DNA of 26,236 bases from Liolophura sinensis. Its lineage: Eukaryota > Mollusca > Polyplacophora > Chitonida > Chitonidae. The stretch is taken from the NCBI RefSeq assembly GCF_032854445.1, contig NC_088303.1:27385265-27411500 (forward strand), written 5' to 3'. Of this stretch, positions 20,361 to 26,236 are shown piece after piece. The notes beneath the pieces were generated by a model. That model had not been told where the DNA came from. It saw only the letters and a program-made list of their open reading frames with translations, and searched no databases. Numbering within the stretch: position 1 is the first letter of the stretch; every line of letters begins with the position of its first letter. The position numbers and the translations under genes were made by a program.

Positions 20361-21219
20361 GCTTTAAATCGTCCTCTGGCCCCATTCGACATCACTGACC
20401 CTTTGCCACAGTGTTGTAGCTGGGATACACCTACATGTATAGAACAGCCCCAGGTTAAAATATACATGCATTTTTTGTGAATGTGAATAATGCATGCTCT
20501 GTTTCATACACACCAGCCTCTTTCCCTTTGACAAATTCAGTCTTAATAACAATAATAAACAATAATATATACTAGTAGTCATAGTAAAGACACAGCCTAG
20601 TGTAGGCCGTGGAGTTTTAGTGTAGGTAATGAATTGTTGCTTACTATTTTACTTAGGTCACAAATATTATATTCTAATGTTTTGCTGAAATATTTTGTCA
20701 TCAATTGTCAATTCAGCATTATAATGTAGATATTACATATGAAACCAATGTACACAGAAGCAAAATATGTCTTCAACAAATTATGGGGAACATTCAAAAC
20801 GTATGCGCTGTTCTATATATAATGTATGTGCAAGCTAGTGATATGAGTTGACCTAATATAAATTTTCACGACTGCAACACTATACCACCGGTTAGCACAA
20901 AAGCCTATATACTTTATAGAATATAAGCGTCAAGTCCGACATTCATATACCATTCGTAGTCCGTAAATGGCGTTCCAAGTCCATAATCGCAAGATCCATT
21001 TCCAAAACAACGTTTAACACTAACTCCCAAAGACAATGGTATGTAAGAAATAATAACTGCTTCAAATAGTCTCTGATTTTGATAACATTTTGTGTGCACA
21101 TATGTTTTGTGGCAGATCTCAGATCAAGTTCAGAACCCAGCTTTGCTTCTTGCATAAATGTTTCATTTTTAGCATAATATATACATTCTCTAAATTTGCT
21201 TGCTTAACCCATTGTATAG
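20361..21219. other. no gene recognised before the penultimate ACY1-like exon
   Basis: AT-rich. An NPWW-type ACY1 exon should precede the exon at 21220 but was not found on the plus strand. Short open frames look random. Confidence 0.55.
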
Positions 21220-21280
21220 GGTCCTGAAGTGTGAGACAGAGCTATTTCCTGCTGCCACCGACAGCCGGTACCTGAAAGAG
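21220..21280 (+). CDS. ACY1-like penultimate exon
   Basis: 61 nt; acceptor attgtatag, donor gtcagt. One base completes a split codon, then VLKCETELFPAATDSRYLKE, matching human LTLEPEIMPAATDNRYIRA. It keeps the invariant PAATD.RY motif. The position of human R353, a site of a known deficiency mutation, holds Lys here. It ends in phase 0, which fits the terminal exon at 23508. Confidence 0.88.
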
Positions 21281-21402
21281 GTCAGTAGGTTTATGTTTAG
21301 TTTATGTCAGAGAGCCATTGGTGCAGTTTTCTATCCGACAATGAGAACTACATGTCATAACGCTTAATGCTACACTCTGATAACTGAAAGGATAAACAGA
21401 TG

Positions 21403-21664
21403 GATAAGGCTATGAGAATAAATCTTGCCCAGTCCTTGACCAATGAGGTCATGGGATCAAGTCCAGCCCTTGCCATTTTGCCTACGGCATGTACAGATTT
21501 AAGACCGCAGGTTTGTCAGGTACCTAAAAAAGGGTGGTGTTTTACAACAAGCAATCTGGTTAAGTCCACCAATAAACCTGACCACCATCATATAAGTGAA
21601 AAATTCTTCAGTGTGGCATTGATCAGTAATCAGATGATAATGAAGAAATAAATAAATAAATAAA
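21403..21664 (+). mobile_element. second SINE type with shared tail
   Basis: A B-box-like gggatcaagtcc at about 21452, a body unlike the first family, then ccaataaacctgaccaccat and catataagtgaaaaattctt, ending in (AAAT)n. The last 90 bp resemble the first family's 3' end; the middle does not. Fragments with the same aataaacctgacc tail recur at 23750 and 25331. Confidence 0.75.
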
Positions 21665-21749
21665 GCATCTGCCTGGCTTGAGCTGGTGGCTGGGCTCCAG
21701 GTAGGGTCCTTCCTCAAACTTTAAAACTGAGGACATAGCACTCAATATC

Positions 21750-21870
21750 AGAAGAGGTGTCGTTTTTTTGTGTCATTATAATGTGATGGAGTGAGGTGTT
21801 GTGTCTGGTATCAATACACAGTGATGGGGCCAGGTGTCGTGTCTGGTGTCAGTATAGTATTCCAGTGCAG
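21750..21870. repeat. diverged interspersed repeat with internal duplication
   Basis: Two adjoining near-copies: one with gtgatggagtgaggtgttgt, and one with gtgatggggccaggtgtcgt, each followed by gtctggtrtca. The motif resembles the body of a widespread mollusc SINE I remember, but I cannot confirm the family. It lies 90 bp before Tc1 copy B. Confidence 0.55.
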
Positions 21871-21958
21871 TAGGTCTCTAAGTATATTTGCAGTGTGAAT
21901 TGCCTATAATAAAATTAACACCAAATTATTGTTAAAAGCCATGTTATACTGCAATCAA

Positions 21959-23468
21959 AACTGATGGCCAAAAGAAACTTTACAAAGAGTTCAGATCATT
22001 TTATTTTGCCAAAGCAAAAAACTGGATGACTGAACTTTAATATATTGAAAAGACCAATGACTTTAGATATTGAAAGTCTTGAGTAAGAACGGACACAGCA
22101 GCCCTCAAATCATTTTACAAGTGAACAAACGGAGCAGAGGTAGAGAAATAGTCATTCCATCTTGGTTAACAATGGGCAGAGTATACAAAAAGTTGATTAT
22201 TTTTAAAATCAGTCAGTGTCAAAACCAATTAATATCGCGTGTGGTCACCACTTAATTCAATACATGCAAAAACTCTCCAACGCATAGAAAAAGTCAGTCG
22301 TCTGATGAGATGACGTGCAGAGCGAACGCCAGTTTTTGTTGGTTGGCTGCAAGGTATGGCCGTTGTCTTATTCCACGACCCATGATATCCCAAAGGTGTT
22401 CTATGGGGGACATATCTGGGGAACGTGCAGGCCATTGCAAGACGTTGACGTCGTTGGCGTCCAGGAAGTTTTGCACAACTCGAGCTGTTTGGGATCTGGA
22501 GTTGTTATTCTGGTACAGGACACCACGTGGCTGCTGTTGAAGGAATGGCAGGACAACAGGATGTAGAATTTCATCCACGTAGCGTTGAGCTGTTAGGTTC
22601 CCGTAGATGATGACCAGTGGTGTCCGTTTCTCTCCACAAATCCCATCCCACACCATCATGCTGCCGCCACCAAACGGTACCACCTCCTGGATGTATGATG
22701 CAACTGTTCGTTCGCCTCTTCGACAGTAAACTCGCTGTCTGCCATCGGCTCGGAACAGGCAGAAGCGGCTTTCATCTGTGAAAACAACGCGTGGTCAATC
22801 ACGTCGCTGCAAACGGCGTACAATTCGAGCCCATAGCAACCTCTTGCGACGATGTTCGGCTGTCAACTGTCCACTGAATCGTCGATAAACCCTAATTCCG
22901 TGAGCCATGAGTCTCCTGGACACGGTCTGCCGACTGACCCGGTGATCTACGGCATTGATTGACGATGACGTCACTGTCAGGAAGCGGTTCCTCAGGTGTA
23001 AGGTGCGCAGGTACCGGTCTTCTCTGGGCGTAGTTACCATAGGCCTGCCTGTTCTTGGCCTGTTGGATGTCTGCCCTGTCTGTCTGTAACGTTGCATCAA
23101 GTTTGACACCGATACACGAGAGCAGCCGAAGGTCCTTGCAATGTGGGTATGGGTGGCTCCCATGGATACCATACCCAGGGCCCTCTAGCGCTGTTCTGGA
23201 GTCAATCGAGGCATTACTTTGGGGGTTTTTAGTCAGCGTGCAAGTCCAGCACACTGTGTGTAACGTTTTTATTACATGTGCGGCCATCCATGGGTCACGT
23301 GATTTTTCAACTTTTTTCGTTGTCTCAAAACAAATTCGTGTCGGCGTATATGACGCTTGTCGCACATGGGAATATGCTTGTTTTCCTAGAATAATTTGGT
23401 ATTAATTTGCTGAAAAGGCTGGTTAGACTTATCTAACAGAGTCGTAAAGTTTCTTTTGGCCGTCAGTT
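21959..23468 (-). mobile_element. Tc1-like DNA transposon, copy B (decayed)
   Basis: About 1.51 kb, clearly the same family as copy A along its whole length. Left end reads AACTGATGGCCAAAAGAAAC; right end mirrors it, and TA follows at 23469-23470. The left flank reads AA instead of TA, probably by mutation. It lies in the intron between the two distal ACY1-like exons and ends 39 bp before the terminal exon. Confidence 0.89.
22229..23172 (-). pseudogene. Tc1-like transposase, copy B, stop plus deletion
   Basis: One frame runs from [10 protein letters not shown] (23172) through the helix-turn-helix region to a TGA at 22795-22797, where a Trp is expected after QRRD. The same frame then continues with FTDESRF and further to about 22300. 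There a deletion of roughly 26 bp relative to copy A shifts the frame and the last stretch (RRLTFSM) is in another frame, ending at 22229. The second catalytic Asp is Asn (YQNNNSR), so the enzyme would be dead even without the stop. Confidence 0.87.
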
Positions 23469-23507
23469 TATACATAATCAGTCAGTCATTCCATACATAT
23501 GTTTCAG

Positions 23508-23621
23508 ATTGGCCTTCAAGCTATTGGTTTCTCTCCAATGATCAACACGCTCATTCTCCGGCACGATCGTAATGAGTTTCTGACTGAGAAGGGCTTCCTC
23601 AAAAGGGATAGAAGTTTATGA
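23508..23621 (+). pseudogene. ACY1-like terminal exon with probable 1-nt insertion
   Basis: Acceptor catatgtttcag, then IGLQAIGFSPMINTLILRHD and RNEFLTEKGFLK, ending at TGA 23619-23621. It matches human [23 protein letters not shown]; the first His (human zinc ligand H373) is kept and the second is Arg. After FLK the frame turns to RDRSL and stops. Dropping one A of the AAAA at 23601-23604 gives the expected KGIEVYE, running to a TAA at 23662. Family-conserved Pro and His positions are replaced as well, so relaxed selection is likely. An AATAAA lies at 23660-23665. Confidence 0.8.
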
Positions 23622-23749
23622 ACATCCGATTACATCCTGGCCAATGTGCTATTCCTACAAATAAAAAAGTAATTGGTTCGTTTTAAAGCACCTGTCTCTT
23701 ACAGGCTTGACAGTGGCTTGAAGAGAAGAGACTTATCAGGTAATCCTGG

Positions 23750-23832
23750 TTTATTACAATAAACCTGACCACCAACGTAAATATAAAATTCTTCGGAAGG
23801 ACATTGAGGCCATTGAAATCAGTATAAAGTAA
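23750..23832 (+). mobile_element. SINE 3'-end fragment
   Basis: Reads ttacaataaacctgaccacc then aaattcttcggaaggacatt, matching the tail half of the element at 21403. The A-rich tail has decayed. It lies 130 bp downstream of the ACY1-like terminal exon. Confidence 0.65.
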
Positions 23833-23978
23833 ACAATTCATTTTCTTAGTATCCAACTCATGGTTTTATACACTGGTTATATATATCCACGCATACATAC
23901 ATTTAGTAGCATATAACTAAAAGAAGTTAACATTACAGAGTGTAAATCATTTTGGTCATTTATTCTAGAATTATATTG

Positions 23979-24085
23979 GAATTTATTTATTTATTTGATT
24001 GGTACGCCGTACTCAAGAATATTTCACTTATACGACGGCTCCCAGCATTATAGTGGGACGAAACCGGGCAGAGCCCGGAGAGAAC
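23979..24085 (-). mobile_element. 5'-truncated SINE (tail half)
   Basis: (ATTT)n tail, gattggtacgccgtactcaa, cacttatacgacggctccca, then accgggcagagcccggagag, after which similarity stops. The tRNA-like head is missing, as in incomplete reverse transcription. Confidence 0.9.
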
Positions 24086-24649
24086 CAAGAATTTTAAATT
24101 TTGTGTTCGTTGGCATACTTGTGACCACCAAATCTTTCGTAATGATTTAACACAAACAAAAACGGTTATGGCATATATGGTACTAATTAGAATGGTATAT
24201 TGTTAGCGTAAGTGAGTGTACATTATTAAATAAAAATGCCGACATAAGTATACATCGCATGTAGATGTGAAAATAAGAGTTAAAAATTTAATACACCAAC
24301 CTAATATACCAATACATAGATGTTCTATGGAAATGTTTTTCACCCTTTGGGATGCGGCCTGATGAGTATCCAGGTATGTACTACCTTTAGCTATGCTCTC
24401 TGTAGTTTAAAATTACGTTAACACAGAAGTCGTTTTATGTTATTAAATAAACTAAAGGAATCCGCATGCTTTTAAAACCTTTCATTATATCTTGCATTGA
24501 ATAGCCTAAAATCGAATATTTGTCATGTAGAAATCAGATGGCATACATGTAAATGTCGGTAATATTTGCAATAAATGTCCGTAAAAGGAACAATAGATCA
24601 AGCTGTATGTTCATATTTCTTGGATCCACTGATTCATTTCAGGTAATAG

Positions 24650-24865
24650 AGAATAAAGTTAATTCCGGAGAAAGTCAAGTCTGTTGTGGATCCAAAAGGC
24701 TGTGGGAAACCCTCCAAACCACTGAGTTATACACCAAAGCATTGGCCCTCCAGAGATGCCGGAAAAAAATCAAGAAAGTTCCAGAAATCCGAACTAGACC
24801 TTAGTTTTTTCAACATATCAAAAAAACTGGAAGGCGCTATTGTTAATAGAGGCCTTGGTAATTAG
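24650..24865 (+). other. unassigned open frame, possible exon
   Basis: Open for 71 codons to a TAG at 24863-24865, with no ATG at the front. A pyrimidine-rich tract and two AG acceptors (ttcatttcag at 24633-24642 and aatag just before 24650) precede it. It reads IPEKVKSVVDPKGCGKPSKP then LSYTPKHWPSRDAGKKSRKF, rich in Lys and Pro. A second frame is open over much of the same span, which weakens the case. I recognise no family. It could be the last exon of an unseen gene or chance. Confidence 0.2.
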
Positions 24866-26152
24866 ACGATATTCCCCCAGTCTAAATCACGACCACAATG
24901 AAAGCATTGACTTTCTGTAGAGTTTCCTCTATTCTCTGCTGTGTTTATCTGTTGATGTCTTTATTTATGGACCACTTTCTGTTCATTTGTCTTCGATCAT
25001 TATATAAGGCAATGTCTATATTATATGGACTGTTTCATTAAAATGTCTCACTGAAGGTGCATTATAAGCAGAGAACGAAATATTGTCAACGATATGGCTG
25101 AAAAGTTGACTTTGTGGCATTAAGCCATAATCATTCATTCATTCTTCTGAGAAAACGATACAACCAAAGATGAATTTATAATATCATTTCTGCAAATGTA
25201 ATCATTTGACGTTAGTCTACAGAAACGTATTGATTAAAATATTGAATGCTGAATGTGGTGCATTGAATTATGTGTTGACGAAGGTACATGTGCCTACATG
25301 AACAGAATAACAAAATTTGGAGTTCTTCGCTTTGGTAATTCCACCCATAAACCTGACTGTGCCATATAAGTGAAATAATCCTTGAAGACGATATTGTCAT
25401 GGCTACCAGATTGCCAATTTCCCTATGTACACTATATAAATAAATATGATTTGGTGTCCGGGATATAAACTCCCAACCGTTTTCCGCCTAGAGTTTTAAT
25501 TTTTGGTAGATACATACATATATAGACACAGATGACAATGTGTCGCGACTCACATTTGTTCATTTTCGAGGTTATCATGGTAACCGATAAGCTGTTTTCC
25601 TTATATATACTATATAAATAGAAATAATTTCGTAACCATGGTAGCCGCATACCTACCATTAACACCCATGAAGATTACCCTCAGGTTTTATACTCACCAC
25701 AATGCTACTGGCATTCTTTATGCATTTCAAAAAAATGCATTTTTGGGCATATGTTGTGTTCACCTGAACTCTTGTTATAAAATGTAATCAGAAATACACA
25801 ATATTCCATTTTATCAAATACAAACTAGACTGATTTAATTGGCATTTATGTATGCGCGCAAAGGACGCTATATGTTAAAGTTAACTTGAATAGTTTTGTA
25901 TTGGATGCTAAATGAAAAATGTTGGCTGTGTGGATCAAATTATCCCGTGAATGGAAAGTTCATCCACAGCATGGGGTAAGTTGATCCGCCTCATAAAAAG
26001 CAAGTATCCTTTATCTATTATTAAATAAGACGTTTTATTTCAGCATTGTTACATTATTTTTACTAAATTGCAAGTATTTCTGTTGGTTCTTTGTAATGTA
26101 AAGTTTTCAATGTTGTCAAAATGACAGGTAAACAATAATTAAAAAGGAAATA
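24866..26152. other. no gene recognised apart from one SINE fragment
   Basis: AT-rich sequence to the last SINE, interrupted only by the SINE tail fragment at 25331-25397. Short open frames on the minus strand have no recognisable motif. Confidence 0.5.
25331..25397 (+). mobile_element. SINE 3'-end fragment
   Basis: Reads ttggtaattccacccataaa, cctgactgtgccatataagt and gaaataatccttgaag, the same tail module as at 21403 and 23750. No head or A-rich tail remains. Confidence 0.6.
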
Positions 26153-26236
26153 GGTATACCTCCGTGGCTGAGATGGTAAGCGCGCCAGGACGGCGCAACG
26201 ACTCAGAGGCCTCTCACCGATGCGGTCGATGTGAGT
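26153..26236 (+). mobile_element. SINE head, cut by window end
   Basis: Begins tacctccgtggctgagatgg (A-box region) and runs through cctctcaccgatgcggtcga to gtgagt at the window edge, inside the B box. Same family as the others; the rest lies outside. Confidence 0.88.

Larger units (their letters stand above)
13527..23621 (+). pseudogene. second ACY1 copy, central exons missing, terminal exon frameshifted
   Basis: Three plus-strand segments match aminoacylase-1: a start exon at 13527-13605, a penultimate-type exon at 21220-21280 and a terminal-type exon at 23508-23621. Each has plausible splice sites. The central part, including the SHTD, DMK, DEE, LDEG and PGH segments, was not found on the plus strand between 13606 and 21219. 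That stretch holds a 43-bp satellite array and SINEs. The terminal exon seems to carry one extra A in an AAAA run. Without the missing exons the product cannot bind zinc normally. I infer an inverted duplicate that lost its middle. Alternatives are an assembly deletion, or exons too diverged to see by eye. The link between exon 1 and the two distal exons is by strand and order only. Confidence 0.7.

Noticed and set aside
20238-20480. Repeat peptide GDSWIT/GDSRIT as a structural protein exon
   Set aside because: Only three short 18-bp units, no supporting splice context, and no homologous flanking sequence.

Overview
The window is animal (metazoan) nuclear DNA, most likely from a mollusc and probably a bivalve. 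It is AT-rich and intron-dominated. It is littered with tRNA-derived SINEs of a type I associate with mollusc genomes, ending in an (AAAT)n tail, and it carries two decayed Tc1-like transposons. No bacterial gene, operon, CRISPR array or phage feature is visible. The species assignment is an inference from repeat style and protein similarity only.

The main gene is aminoacylase-1 (ACY1, peptidase family M20A) on the minus strand. I could assemble eleven consecutive coding exons by eye, from the ATG at 13079 down to 726. All have GT-AG borders and all ten junctions join in phase. They give 253 codons covering the N-terminal part and most of the catalytic core, and the rest of the gene lies off the left edge. 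The visible metal and catalytic residues match human ACY1 with a constant offset of five residues. The introns hold SINEs, a 65-bp tandem repeat, a palindrome cluster and Tc1 copy A.

On the plus strand, 447 bp from that ATG, a second ACY1-type first exon starts at 13527. It is also exactly 79 nt long, with the same exit phase and a donor starting with the same seven bases. Two more plus-strand ACY1 exons lie far downstream: a penultimate-type exon at 21220-21280 and a terminal-type exon at 23508-23621. I found no trace of the central exons in the 7.6 kb between, which instead holds a 2.16-kb array of a 43-bp unit and SINEs. The terminal exon has an apparent one-base insertion. I read this as a head-to-head (inverted) ACY1 duplication in which the minus copy is intact as far as seen and the plus copy is gutted.

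The array at 15284-17443 has about 50 units, each made of two adjoining near-palindromes. Tc1 copy B (21959-23468) sits in the last intron of the plus copy and ends 39 bp before the terminal exon. The far right, 23.8-26.2 kb, holds SINE fragments and one weak unassigned open frame.
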